A program made the translations under genes and the position numbers. DNA of 38,960 nt from an uncultured archaeon (GTDB lineage Archaea; Nanobdellota; Nanobdellia; Woesearchaeales; CAIVOO01): assembly GCA_903842985.1 (NCBI GenBank), contig CAIMOB010000038.1, forward strand, positions 1 through 38,960, in the 5' to 3' direction. This document shows, piece after piece, positions 1-6,547 of this stretch. Position 1 is the first letter of the stretch. Every line of letters begins with the position of its first letter. The notes beneath the pieces were generated by a model. That model worked only from the letters and a program-made list of their open reading frames with translations. It was not told the DNA's origin and made no database searches.

Positions 1-48
1 CTCCTTGAACCCCACAAGATTTATGTTTCCGCCAAGGTTTATGGTCAT
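1..48 (-). CDS. N-terminal fragment of an unidentified protein, cut by the window edge
   Basis: Reading leftward from an ATG at 48, the frame is open for all 16 available codons and begins MTINLGGNINLVGF. A G-rich stretch (GGGGG) lies about 8 nt upstream of the ATG and could act as a ribosome binding site. A TATA box with an upstream BRE-like CGCGAAA lies at 120-143 in the right orientation. The family cannot be named from 16 residues. It is divergent from the methylthiotransferase gene and shares the promoter region with it. Confidence 0.5.
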   Translation of the reverse strand, partial: MTINLGGNINLVGFKE

Positions 49-119
49 GTTTCTACCCCCGCTTGCTTTTCGTAAGAACCCGTTTAAAACACATTATAAG
101 GGGTTATAAGACAATATTA

Positions 120-143
120 TTTATAAATGTTTCGCGATTTTTA
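120..143. promoter_or_regulatory. Divergent TATA-box promoter
   Basis: The near-palindromic TTTATAAAT at 120-128 is centred about 28 nt before the ATG at 152, so the methylthiotransferase mRNA is probably leaderless. On the minus strand the same box is preceded by AAAAATCGCGAAAC, a strong BRE-like sequence, so it may mainly drive the leftward gene. The extended motif recurs at other promoters in the window. Confidence 0.6.
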
Positions 144-151
144 CAACTAAA

Positions 152-1378
152 ATGAGAGTATATATTGAAACCTATGGCTGCTCAGCAAACCTGAACAATG
201 CAGAGATAATGAAAGGTCTGCTTGCGAAAAAACACAAGATTGTTTCTTCTGAGAAAGATGCAGACTTAGTTATCCTAAACACCTGCGTTGTGAAAGGACC
301 AACAAGGAACAAGATCATGGGAAGGATGCAGAGCATAAAGAAAAAATTAGTCATAACAGGTTGCATGCCTGCTGCAGAACTTGAAACAATACAGAGGATA
401 AAGCCAAGCGCTGTCTGCGTTGGAATCAACAGCATCAAAAGGATTGAAGAAGCTATAAGCGCAGGAAAAAATATCCTGGACAAGGAAAAAGAAGTAAAAT
501 TAGGAACAGAAAAGATAAATGAAAACAGATTAATTGATATAATCCAGATAAGCGAAGGCTGCCTTGGGAACTGCAGCTATTGCCTGACAAAGCTGGCAAA
601 AGGAAACTTGTTTTCTTATCCAGAGGAAAGGATAATTGCTGAAATAAAGAAATCAAAATGCAAAGAAATCTGGCTAACTTCGCAGGACTGCGCAGCCTAC
701 GGCTTGGATAAAAAGACAAATTTGGTTAATCTGCTAAAAAAGATAACTGCGCTTGATAAAAACATTAAAATCAGGATAGGAATGATGAACCCTGACAATA
801 TCCTAAAGATTCTCGACGATTTAGTTCAAATATACAAGAATCCAAAAATATTCAAGTTCATTCACATCCCGCTTCAGAGCGGAAGCAACACTGTCCTGAG
901 AAATATGAACAGATTCTACAATGCAGATGATTTCAGGAAGATAATAAAAAGGTTAAGGGATGAAATCCCTGAAATCCAGATAATGACTGACATCATCTGC
1001 GGTTTCCCAGGCGAAACAAGCAAGCAATTCAACGATTCAACAAAATTAATCAGGGAAATAAAGCCAGATGCTGTCCACGTTTCAAGATACTGGCAGATGA
1101 AGAAGACAAAGGCAGCTGGAATGGAGCAGACAGCTGAAAAAATAATAATGGAAAGGTCAAAAGCAATGAATGAGCTTGTCAGGAAAATCTCAGCAGAAAA
1201 AAACAGGGAATTAGTCGGCTGGAAAGGAAAAGTGTTTTTTAATGAAGAAGAAAACAAAGGAAGAAATGATTCTTACAGGCAAGTCATAGTCAAGTGCAAA
1301 TCAGATTTAAAAGGCAAAGAAGCTGATGTTGAAGTTATCGATTCAGGAACATATTACCTCATCGCAAAGCTTCAGTAA
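152..1378 (+). CDS. Archaeal tRNA t6A37 methylthiotransferase (radical SAM, MtaB/CDKAL1-like)
   Basis: The 408-residue protein has the full MTTase layout. The N-terminal UPF0004 domain carries three cluster cysteines (C10, C45, C71). The radical-SAM motif CLGNCSYC (C137, C141, C144) binds the second 4Fe-4S cluster, and a C-terminal TRAM-like RNA-binding domain fills roughly residues 345-408. The family converts t6A to ms2t6A at position 37 of ANN-decoding tRNAs, using SAM and a sulfur donor. The length is normal for the archaeal/eukaryotic e-MtaB group. The start is set by the TATA box 28 nt upstream; no Shine-Dalgarno is seen, fitting a leaderless mRNA. The 3' end overlaps the convergent zinc-ribbon gene by 7 bp. 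The sibling MiaB family is less likely because the sequence is archaeal. Confidence 0.9.
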   Translation: MRVYIETYGCSANLNNAEIMKGLLAKKHKIVSSEKDADLVILNTCVVKGPTRNKIMGRMQSIKKKLVITGCMPAAELETIQRIKPSAVCVGINSIKRIEEAISAGKNILDKEKEVKLGTEKINENRLIDIIQISEGCLGNCSYCLTKLAKGNLFSYPEERIIAEIKKSKCKEIWLTSQDCAAYGLDKKTNLVNLLKKITALDKNIKIRIGMMNPDNILKILDDLVQIYKNPKIFKFIHIPLQSGSNTVLRNMNRFYNADDFRKIIKRLRDEIPEIQIMTDIICGFPGETSKQFNDSTKLIREIKPDAVHVSRYWQMKKTKAAGMEQTAEKIIMERSKAMNELVRKISAEKNRELVGWKGKVFFNEEENKGRNDSYRQVIVKCKSDLKGKEADVEVIDSGTYYLIAKLQ

Positions 1379-1503
1379 ATCTCAGGCAATTTTTCTTTCT
1401 CTTTGTCCACAACTGTAACTATCTTGTCGCAGTCCCTGCAGTAGAACACTTCTTTTCCAACCTGCAGCGCTTTAGCACCGCATAAATCGCAAATTACGTC
1501 CAT
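1372..1503 (-). CDS. 43-residue zinc-ribbon microprotein
   Basis: A short frame from ATG 1503 encodes 43 residues with two CxxC knuckles: CDLC near residue 5 and CRDC near residue 22, followed by a charged tail ending LPEIY. The paired knuckles indicate one bound zinc in a rubredoxin-like or zinc-ribbon fold. No catalytic residues are seen; such small archaeal ribbons are usually thought to bind nucleic acid or protein. A G-rich site (GGGGG) lies just upstream of the ATG. A TATA box (1531-1538) with an AGCGAAAT BRE supports separate transcription. The stop codon lies inside the convergent methylthiotransferase gene. The function is unknown. Confidence 0.7.
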   Translation of the reverse strand: MDVICDLCGAKALQVGKEVFYCRDCDKIVTVVDKEKEKLPEIY

Positions 1504-1530
1504 ATTGCCCCCAATATCCTAAAGCGCTGC

Positions 1531-1557
1531 GACTATATAATCATTTCGCTGAAATAG
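1531..1557 (-). promoter_or_regulatory. BRE plus TATA promoter for the 43-residue zinc ribbon
   Basis: Minus-strand AGCGAAATGATTATATAG places a BRE-like CGAAA directly before a TATA-like box about 25-30 nt upstream of the ATG at 1503. The BRE sits in a small palindrome, ATTTC-GCT-GAAAT. Confidence 0.5.
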
Positions 1558-1562
1558 AGAAA

Positions 1563-1820
1563 TTATGCTTTGTAGACCAAGTCGCCTGCTTTAACGTCTT
1601 CCTTAACTTCAAGGCCAATTGCGTCGCCTGCTTTTGCCTCTTTTATAGGCTTCCTGTCAACCTGCATCGAATCAACGTTCTGCTCGAAACTGCTTCCATG
1701 GCCCTCAACAAGAATCTTGTCGCCGACCTTCAGCTTCTTGCCCTTTTCAATGACAACAACAGCTGCCTTGACATTGGGGAAGTAATGCGTTATTTTTCCA
1801 ATCAAAACTTTTTCAGCCAT
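1563..1820 (-). CDS. Translation elongation factor-like protein (EF-Tu domain II fold)
   Basis: The 85-residue protein looks like a free-standing domain II beta-barrel of EF-Tu/IF2-type GTPases. It has alternating hydrophobic strands with KVGDKILVEG near the middle and AKAGDAIGLEV/VKAGDLVYK at the end, the G-D turn pattern typical of that barrel. No GTPase domain is present. Stand-alone proteins of this kind occur in many archaea and are annotated elongation factor-like; their role is not established. The start ATG at 1820 follows a GAGGTG Shine-Dalgarno 5 nt upstream. A TATA-like ATTTAAATAC at 1853-1862 gives it its own promoter, downstream of proS. Confidence 0.8.
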   Translation of the reverse strand: MAEKVLIGKITHYFPNVKAAVVVIEKGKKLKVGDKILVEGHGSSFEQNVDSMQVDRKPIKEAKAGDAIGLEVKEDVKAGDLVYKA

Positions 1821-1852
1821 TTTGCACCTCTATATGTTATTAGAATTTATGA

Positions 1853-1862
1853 GTATTTAAAT
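1853..1862 (-). promoter_or_regulatory. TATA box for the EF-like gene
   Basis: Minus-strand ATTTAAATAC lies about 35 nt before the ATG at 1820. Initiation 25 nt downstream would leave a short leader containing GAGGTG. Confidence 0.45.
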
Positions 1863-1869
1863 ATTTGCT

Positions 1870-3333
1870 TCAGTAACTCTTCGCAATATATGTCACAGCA
1901 GTTGCCTTCTTCCCGCAGATGACGCAGTTTCCAGATGCTTTCTCTTCTTTGTCAATTCTTTTGCCCCTGACATTCGCTTCTAGTTCCTTTTCAATAATCT
2001 CTGCGCATTTCTCTCCGTCAATTTCAAGCGAGCAGAAATTAACCCTTGCAATCTTATTGTTCTTGATTGCATTTTCAACATCCTTCTTTGTCTTTGCATC
2101 AATAACATTGCCTTCAAAGTTCTTCTCTGATTTTTTGATTAAATTTGCAGTGAATGTTTTTTCTATTTCCTTTATCTCTTTCAATAAATCCGCTTCTTTC
2201 ACCTGCTTTTTCTCTCCCAAGTCCCTTCTGAAAACAACAACGGACTTATTCTGCATGTCTTTCGGACCAATTTCTATTCTTATCGGCACTCCCTTCATCT
2301 CCCAGTAGTTGAATTTCCAGCCGGGTGTCTGGTCTCTTTCATCAAGAATAACGTCATATCCGGCAAGTTTTTCCTTTAATTCATTTGCCTTTTTCAAAAC
2401 CTCTTCTTTTCCATCTGTAAATAAAATAGGCACAATAACTATCTGCTTCGGCGCAACATCCCAAGGCAGTACAAGCCCTTTGTCGTCTCCGTGCAGGGCA
2501 ATCATCGCGCCGTAGATTCTTGAGATTGCGGGGCCATAGCAAGTTATGTAAGCCAGTTTTTCTTCGCTTTTCTCATCAACGAATTTGACATTGAATGGCT
2601 TTGAGAAATTCTGCCCAAGCATATGCGTTGAAGGCAGCTGAAGGACTTTTCCTGAGCCCATTAAAGCGTCTGCTGCATATGTATTCACCGCCCCTGCGAA
2701 TTTATCCCACTGCGGGCGCTGGAAAAATATAAATGGTATTGCAAACTTTTCAAGCAGGGTTTCCTTTGTTGTTTCCATGTCCTCCTTGACCTGCGCAAGC
2801 GCTTCTTTTTCAGTTGCAAAAACGTCGTGCGCCTCAATCCAGTGGAATTCCCTGCCCCTAAAAAAAGGCCTTGTCATCTTTCCCTCGTATCTCCAGACCT
2901 GGCAGGACTGATAGCGCTTGAAAGGCAAATCCTTGTAGCTTCTTATCCACAATGAATACATTTGGTACAATGCTGTTTCAGAAGTCGGACGCAAGGCCAT
3001 CTTTTCTTCAAACTTCTCGCCTGCGCCGTGCTCTGTTACCCAGAAAACTTCTGGAGCAAATCCCTTTACATGCTCTCCTTCCAGCTTGAAATTTGATTCA
3101 GGAATCAATGATGGCATTATCAATGGCTCGTGCCCCTTTCTTTCAAGAATATCCTCTGTTAGCTTGTACATTTTCTTTATGCTTTTTGTAGCCCATGGCA
3201 TGTAAACAACCAGCCCCTTGATGTTGTACCTGACATCGCCAAGCTCTGCCTTCTGGACTAGCTGGGTGTACCATTCTGAGAAATCATCTGACTTCTTTAC
3301 AGTTATTCCGGTGTCCACTTCTTTTTTTGCCAT
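1870..3333 (-). CDS. proS: Prolyl-tRNA synthetase, archaeal/eukaryotic type
   Basis: The 487-residue class II synthetase charges tRNA-Pro with proline. Motif 2 is seen around VWRYEGKMTRPFFRGREFHW. The TSE proline-site loop (RPTSETALYQMY) and the late motif 3 region (LPWDVAPKQ) are intact. The C-terminal zinc-binding domain carries cysteines (NFCSL, GEKC, CVICGKK) and ends in the terminal tyrosine typical of the archaeal type. The bacterial editing insertion is absent. The ATG at 3333 is chosen because longer in-frame starts run into tRNA-Pro; this start is only 6 nt from the tRNA 3' end. With no room for a Shine-Dalgarno, translation after tRNA processing would be leaderless. The enzyme thus sits directly behind its own substrate tRNA. 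Confidence 0.96.
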   Translation of the reverse strand: MAKKEVDTGITVKKSDDFSEWYTQLVQKAELGDVRYNIKGLVVYMPWATKSIKKMYKLTEDILERKGHEPLIMPSLIPESNFKLEGEHVKGFAPEVFWVTEHGAGEKFEEKMALRPTSETALYQMYSLWIRSYKDLPFKRYQSCQVWRYEGKMTRPFFRGREFHWIEAHDVFATEKEALAQVKEDMETTKETLLEKFAIPFIFFQRPQWDKFAGAVNTYAADALMGSGKVLQLPSTHMLGQNFSKPFNVKFVDEKSEEKLAYITCYGPAISRIYGAMIALHGDDKGLVLPWDVAPKQIVIVPILFTDGKEEVLKKANELKEKLAGYDVILDERDQTPGWKFNYWEMKGVPIRIEIGPKDMQNKSVVVFRRDLGEKKQVKEADLLKEIKEIEKTFTANLIKKSEKNFEGNVIDAKTKKDVENAIKNNKIARVNFCSLEIDGEKCAEIIEKELEANVRGKRIDKEEKASGNCVICGKKATAVTYIAKSY

Positions 3334-3339
3334 GTTAAA

Positions 3340-3413
3340 TGGGGCTGCCCGGATTTGAACCGGGGTCATCCGGTCCCAAGCCGGAAAGGATAACCAAGCT
3401 ACCCCACAGCCCC
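3340..3413 (-). tRNA. tRNA-Pro (UGG)
   Basis: A complete cloverleaf is present on the minus strand: 7-bp acceptor GGGGCTG/CAGCCCC, discriminator A at 3340, anticodon arm TCCGG-CTTGGGA-CCGGA with anticodon TGG, and T arm CCCGG-TTCAAAT-CCGGG. No intron and no encoded CCA. It lies 6 nt upstream of the proS start in the same orientation, so the two are probably co-transcribed. Confidence 0.93.
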
Positions 3414-3435
3414 CTGATATTTGTTAGGATAGAAT

Positions 3436-3463
3436 TTGTTTTTAAATTTATCGTTATTTTCAA
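3436..3463 (-). promoter_or_regulatory. BRE plus TATA promoter for tRNA-Pro and proS
   Basis: Minus-strand AAAATAACGATAAATTTAAA matches the extended promoter motif seen at several other places here. The TATA part lies about 27-35 nt before the tRNA 5' end. Confidence 0.55.
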
Positions 3464-3468
3464 TAAGA

Positions 3469-3477
3469 TTTATAAAT
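3469..3477 (+). promoter_or_regulatory. TATA box for the zinc-ribbon/lipoprotein pair
   Basis: TTTATAAAT begins 30 nt before the ATG at 3499, the spacing of a leaderless archaeal transcript. Confidence 0.55.
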
Positions 3478-3498
3478 ATAAAAAATAAAACAGTATAT

Positions 3499-3669
3499 AT
3501 GAAATGCAAAGGATGCAGTTCCGAGCCAGGGGAGCTTGACCACTACTGCCGCAAATGCGGCTCTGACCTGGAAAATCCCTACTGTTCTGAGTGCAACTCA
3601 ATCATTAAAAAAGACGATGCTTTCTGCTGGAAATGCGGCGCAAACCTTGAGAAAGATGAAAAAAAGTAG
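3499..3669 (+). CDS. 56-residue double zinc-ribbon protein
   Basis: The sequence has four zinc knuckles: CKGC (residue 3), CRKC (17), CSEC (29) and CWKC (43). They alternate with short beta-hairpin spacers, giving two stacked zinc ribbons of the DZR (double zinc ribbon) type. It is cytoplasmic and lacks membrane or catalytic features. An ATG at 3499 is chosen over longer upstream frames because it sits 30 nt after a TATA box and starts right at the first ribbon. The last 14 bases overlap the start of the lipoprotein gene, so the two are probably translationally coupled. The partner or target is unknown. Confidence 0.8.
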   Translation: MKCKGCSSEPGELDHYCRKCGSDLENPYCSECNSIIKKDDAFCWKCGANLEKDEKK

Positions 3670-3946
3670 TCTCTTGTTTATTGTTCTTGTCTGTTTCCTG
3701 CTGATGGGCTGCGCCAAGGCCAAAAAAGCGTCTGATGTTGAATGCCTTTATGATTCTGACTGCGCAACAGCAGGCTGCTCAGGAGAAGTGTGTGCTGTAA
3801 AAGAGAAGGCAAAAGATATCATTACAACCTGCGTTTACAAGGAAGAATACGACTGCCTGAAAAAGACATCCTGCTCCTGCGTTGATTACAGATGCAAATG
3901 GGATGAGACAACCCAGTACAAGGACTGCATGAAATCATTTAAGTAA
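3656..3946 (+). CDS. Cysteine-rich lipoprotein (eight-cysteine-cluster type)
   Basis: The 96-residue protein starts with a lipoprotein signal: KK, a hydrophobic core, then LLMGC with the lipid-bearing cysteine at residue 19. The mature part has a cysteine pattern C-DSDC, GCSG-VC, TTC, DC, SCSC and C-W, resembling the eight-cysteine-cluster proteins of archaea. It should be anchored outside the membrane and held by disulfides. The start codon lies inside the zinc-ribbon gene (14-nt overlap, different frame). The 3' end overlaps the convergent unknown gene by 12 bp. The family call rests on cysteine spacing alone. Confidence 0.7.
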   Translation: MKKSSLLFIVLVCFLLMGCAKAKKASDVECLYDSDCATAGCSGEVCAVKEKAKDIITTCVYKEEYDCLKKTSCSCVDYRCKWDETTQYKDCMKSFK

Positions 3947-4330
3947 TGCAGACCAGTCAGCTTCTTTGCTCCACTTCCCCTTGCTGAAGAACAGCGAGTT
4001 GCTTTTTGATTTTTCCAGCGCCTCGCCTGCTGTGTCAATCGCCTTCTCCATCTGCTTCGCATCAACTTCGCCAAGATAAGCTGTCTTCTTCCCAAACTCA
4101 AGGACAAAACTCGGCTTTTTGGCTGCAAGCTTCTTAAGAATGCCTTTTAATTTCTGCCTGTCAAGTTTTTCAAAATCATCAAAGCTGATAAAAATCTCAT
4201 GCTGGTTCTTGACTGCGCCTTCGCCAACAAGCGAGCGGTTCACTTTTGCATCGCACAAATCGCAGAACATCTTCTCTATCTCCTTTGCTTCCTTTTCGCT
4301 GTATGTCTTGCTCAATGCAACTTCTATCAT
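3935..4330 (-). CDS. Unrecognised 131-residue protein downstream of tRNA-Arg
   Basis: I do not recognise this family. The protein is soluble and charged. It begins MIEVALSKTYSEKEAKEIEK, contains a CDLC cysteine pair near residue 22, and has a central alternating beta/alpha region (EIFISFDDFEKL, PSFVLEFGKKTAYLG). The tail is helical. One CxxC could bind metal only with a partner site. The ATG at 4330 is preceded by GAGGTG; earlier in-frame starts run into tRNA-Arg. The gene begins 27 nt after that tRNA and is probably co-transcribed with it. Its end overlaps the lipoprotein gene by 12 bp. Confidence 0.65.
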   Translation of the reverse strand: MIEVALSKTYSEKEAKEIEKMFCDLCDAKVNRSLVGEGAVKNQHEIFISFDDFEKLDRQKLKGILKKLAAKKPSFVLEFGKKTAYLGEVDAKQMEKAIDTAGEALEKSKSNSLFFSKGKWSKEADWSALLK

Positions 4331-4357
4331 CTCAAACACCTCTTCCAATAATTTAAG

Positions 4358-4429
4358 CGGGCCCGCCAGGATTCGAACCCGGATCAATCGGTCCGAAGCC
4401 GACCGCACTATCCGTTATGCTACGGGCCC
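4358..4429 (-). tRNA. tRNA-Arg (UCG)
   Basis: The minus strand folds as a cloverleaf: acceptor GGGCCCG/CGGGCCC, discriminator G, anticodon arm GTCGG-CTTCGGA-CCGAT with anticodon TCG, and T loop TTCGAAT. No intron or encoded CCA is seen. It leads into the unknown gene at 3935-4330. Confidence 0.9.
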
Positions 4430-4488
4430 GAATCAATTGAATGAGAATATATTTAAAAATGTATTGGTAAATTAAACCTTGACATAAA

Positions 4489-4515
4489 GATAATCCCGAC
4501 TTCATCGAGATTATC
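4489..4515. other. Stem-loop downstream of the first pilin cluster
   Basis: GATAATC (4489-4495) pairs with GATTATC (4509-4515). An inner CGA/TCG stem continues past one mismatch, leaving a five-base loop. It lies just beyond the stop of the pilin gene ending at 4533 and has no following T-run, so it may protect the 3' end or be a transcript boundary rather than a classical terminator. Confidence 0.45.
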
Positions 4516-4519
4516 AGAC

Positions 4520-4547
4520 GTGCAAATCCCTTTTAGCGGACTTGCAC
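4520..4547. other. Stem-loop overlapping the pilin stop codon
   Basis: GTGCAA (4520-4525) pairs with TTGCAC (4542-4547), with three further inner pairs after one mismatch. The loop CTTTTAGC holds the stop codon of the pilin gene on the minus strand. Its AAATCC arm and TTTAGCG loop resemble the hairpin at 8128-8152. Confidence 0.45.
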
Positions 4548-5066
4548 ATAAACCTTGTGCGTCAGGCTGTCATAAGCTTTAGTGTCAGAAATCACTTTCA
4601 CTTCAACATTTATTATGTAAGTCCCGCTTCCTGCATTCTTATTTATTGATATCACCAAAGGCGAAATCTTCTGCTCGTTGTTTTTCAGCGCAATGTCCTG
4701 CTTGACAAATGAAACCATTGGCTTATTGCAGTCAGTTATCGCGCCTGCCAAGCTGATTGTTGCATTGCATACTGCATTTATGCTGAATGTCTTGTCTGCG
4801 CCGGCGCTGTTCAGTATTCCAATGCCAATTGCGCTGCTTTTGCCTCCTGCTATCTCAATATTTCTTGGGTAAACCGCAACCTTCTCTCCCTCTGCGAGTA
4901 TCCTCTGCGCCTCACTGACAAAGCTCTGGTCAAGCTCTGCCCTCTTCTGCTCACTCTGTCCCATCAGCCTGTAGGAAAGAAGTACTGCAAGGCCCAATAC
5001 AACAACAGCTAAAATAAGTATTACAATGAAGTTTGTCGACAATGAAACTGCTGATTTTTTGTTCAT
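4533..5066 (-). CDS. Pilin-like secreted protein (class III signal)
   Basis: The 177-residue protein starts MNKKSAVSLSTNFIVILI: a short basic leader, a small residue at the likely prepilin-peptidase site after KK, and one long hydrophobic helix (about residues 8-32). Such N-termini let the helix pack into a type IV filament core. The rest is a beta-rich domain with two cysteines (near NAVCN and TDCNK) and ends in an alternating strand (THKVYVQVR). It shares layout and a G-I-G-I-L-N segment with the neighbour at 5063-5572, suggesting paralogs. The start overlaps that gene by 4 bp. The filament assembled and the cleavage site are inferred. Confidence 0.75.
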   Translation of the reverse strand: MNKKSAVSLSTNFIVILILAVVVLGLAVLLSYRLMGQSEQKRAELDQSFVSEAQRILAEGEKVAVYPRNIEIAGGKSSAIGIGILNSAGADKTFSINAVCNATISLAGAITDCNKPMVSFVKQDIALKNNEQKISPLVISINKNAGSGTYIINVEVKVISDTKAYDSLTHKVYVQVR

Positions 5067-5572
5067 ATTTTCACGTAAACTTTCTGCAATCCGCCGTATG
5101 GGTCGCTTGAACCAGGATAGGTAACAGTTACATCAAATATGTATGTTCCCGGATTTGCGCCGTTTGATTTTATGACTAGCACAGCAACATCATCCTTGTT
5201 GTTTGGTATTGTTAGCTTATTGTTGTATACTGCTTTCATACTGCTGCAGCTACATCCAGTTCCTATGCAGGTTTTGCATTGAACTGTGATTATAAAATCT
5301 GTTTGTGCCCCGAGAATGTTCAGTATGCCTATTCCCATTACCTCCTGCTTTCCTTTGTACTCTATCTGCGTCGGATAAACAGCAACTTTCATCCCCTGGT
5401 CCATTATCATAGACCGCAGCGCTGCCGTTGTCTGCTGGTCAATGCTTGCGGTCAGTACTGATGATTTGCTGAAGAAATTATATGCAAATGATATTGCAAG
5501 GACAAATACAACAATTGTTATGATTAGCGTAACAAGAAAATTTATGCTTAGCTCGAATCCTTTCTTTTTCAT
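5063..5572 (-). CDS. Pilin-like secreted protein (class III signal)
   Basis: The 169-residue protein begins MKKKGFELSINFLVTLI, a prepilin-like leader with likely cleavage near the glycine and a glutamate two residues later, as in type IV pilins. The hydrophobic helix spans about residues 8-31. The outer domain repeats the plan of the downstream paralog (MKVAVYPTQIEY, VMGIGILN, VYVKI end). It adds a cluster of cysteines (CKTC, GTGCSC) that may form disulfides. It overlaps the next gene by 4 bp. A T-rich stretch upstream separates it from the 75-residue membrane protein, and no clear TATA box is seen close by. Confidence 0.75.
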   Translation of the reverse strand: MKKKGFELSINFLVTLIITIVVFVLAISFAYNFFSKSSVLTASIDQQTTAALRSMIMDQGMKVAVYPTQIEYKGKQEVMGIGILNILGAQTDFIITVQCKTCIGTGCSCSSMKAVYNNKLTIPNNKDDVAVLVIKSNGANPGTYIFDVTVTYPGSSDPYGGLQKVYVKI

Positions 5573-5582
5573 TTTATTGTTT

Positions 5583-5609
5583 TAAAAAATAATTAAAAAA
5601 GAAAAAAGA
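5583..5609 (-). terminator. T-rich transcription terminator after the 75-residue membrane protein
   Basis: On the minus strand, several runs of six T follow the stop at 5616. Poly-T tracts are the main intrinsic termination signal in archaea. No hairpin is needed or seen. Confidence 0.45.
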
Positions 5610-5615
5610 GGGATT

Positions 5616-5843
5616 TTATCCCTTTCGTTTTGTCCATTCGTAATGCTTGCTTACCATCACAATAAAGATAATAAACACTGCAGCTGACAAAACTATTATC
5701 AGGAAGGAATCAACAATTGCGTCAATGCCTCCTGTCCACATGACATATAGTCCGTAAATCAGGATAATTGTGGCAATCCACAATATCTTGTCCATGACAA
5801 GTCGCATCATGTCAAATTCCTGCTCAGGTGTAAATTTTGTCAT
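5616..5843 (-). CDS. Small two-TM membrane protein in the pilin cluster
   Basis: The 75-residue protein has a polar N-terminus (TKFTPEQEFDMMRLVMDK), two hydrophobic helices (about residues 20-36 and 44-64) and a basic C-terminal tail (KHYEWTKRKG). No motif identifies a family. It lies 14 nt after one pilin gene and before two others, so a role in assembling or anchoring the filament is plausible but inferred from position. A similarly placed two-TM protein occurs in the larger filament locus at 22030-22323, with no obvious sequence match. Confidence 0.6.
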   Translation of the reverse strand: MTKFTPEQEFDMMRLVMDKILWIATIILIYGLYVMWTGGIDAIVDSFLIIVLSAAVFIIFIVMVSKHYEWTKRKG

Positions 5844-5857
5844 TTTTCAGTGCCTCT

Positions 5858-6418
5858 TTAGTCTGTAATAGTTACTATCATCTGCTCTGATGCAACAGTG
5901 GTTGCAGTACATGCAGTGATAGCACCGCCTGCTGGAGGCGCGGCATTGCAAATGACAACAGTACAGATTCCAGTGTCTCCTGAATTTCCTGCAGCAAGTT
6001 TTAAAATTGTTTTCCAGTTTGCCGGTTTTCCTGCTATCATGGATTGGTCTGCGGCAGTTAATGTTGGAACATCAGCTGTTGGAAGTCCAGTACAACTTGT
6101 TATTCTTGGACCTGAATCAGAATACGTTGTTGCACTGTACCCACTGATAATTATTTGTGCTCCTGTTGTCAATTGAGACTTGCTTATTGACACCTGCGAT
6201 GGATCCAATGTCATTGGGTCGTCTGGCGTTGCTGGCTTGGTAACCTCGGTATCAGTTATAGAGGTTGTAACTTTTGCGCTAATCTTCCCAAACATACCTC
6301 TTACAAACAATACTCCGATTCCTAGAACTATCAGTGCTATAATCAATATGACAATTGCATTGATAGAAAGCTCTAATCCTGCTTTTTTGTACTTTCTTAA
6401 TTTCTTTAAAAAGCTCAC
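5858..6418 (-). CDS. Pilin-like secreted protein, GTG start
   Basis: The 186-residue protein has the leader FLKKLRKYKKAGLELSINAI. It is basic, with a likely cleavage site around KKAG, then a glutamate and a hydrophobic helix (about residues 17-40). The outer part is Ser/Thr/Ala-rich with a beta-domain-like pattern and paired cysteines (SCTGL, ICTVVICN, ACTAT). The start codon is GTG at 6418, chosen because GAGGTGA lies 6 nt upstream. It is the first gene of the cluster, with TATA-like boxes at 6457-6482, and may be the major pilin of this cluster. That last point is inference from its leading position. Confidence 0.72.
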   Translation of the reverse strand: MSFLKKLRKYKKAGLELSINAIVILIIALIVLGIGVLFVRGMFGKISAKVTTSITDTEVTKPATPDDPMTLDPSQVSISKSQLTTGAQIIISGYSATTYSDSGPRITSCTGLPTADVPTLTAADQSMIAGKPANWKTILKLAAGNSGDTGICTVVICNAAPPAGGAITACTATTVASEQMIVTITD

Positions 6419-6473
6419 TTTCTCACCTCTGGGTTTTTTTGAAAATAACTAGATTAAGTATATATAATGTTTA

Positions 6474-6497
6474 TTTATAAATTTTTCGCTATTTTTA
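6474..6497 (-). promoter_or_regulatory. Extended BRE-TATA promoter for the first pilin cluster
   Basis: Minus-strand AAAAATAGCGAAAAATTTAT continues into the TATA box TTTATAAAT at 6474-6482. A second TATA-like stretch, TTATATATAC, lies just downstream. Initiation would give a leader of roughly 30 nt carrying GAGGTG. Confidence 0.55.
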
Positions 6498-6500
6498 GGC

Positions 6501-6525
6501 GTTTTAAAGCGAAATATTTAAAAAC
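6501..6525 (+). promoter_or_regulatory. BRE-TATA promoter for L10e
   Basis: AAAGCGAAATATTTAAAAAC places a BRE-like GCGAAA directly before a TATA box about 28 nt upstream of the L10e ATG. It is back-to-back with the pilin promoter. Confidence 0.6.
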
Positions 6526-6547
6526 AAGTCCCTTAAATTTCAAGTAT

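Noticed and set aside
172-483. Minus-strand open frame opposite the methylthiotransferase
   Set aside because: Overlaps a well-supported gene in antisense and shows no motif, promoter or ribosome site.
3334-3369. Longer start for proS reaching 3369
   Set aside because: The added 12 codons run into the tRNA-Pro gene. The ATG at 3333 gives the normal archaeal N-terminus. The same reasoning rejected longer starts at 4408 and 8066, which lie in tRNA-Arg and tRNA-Thr.
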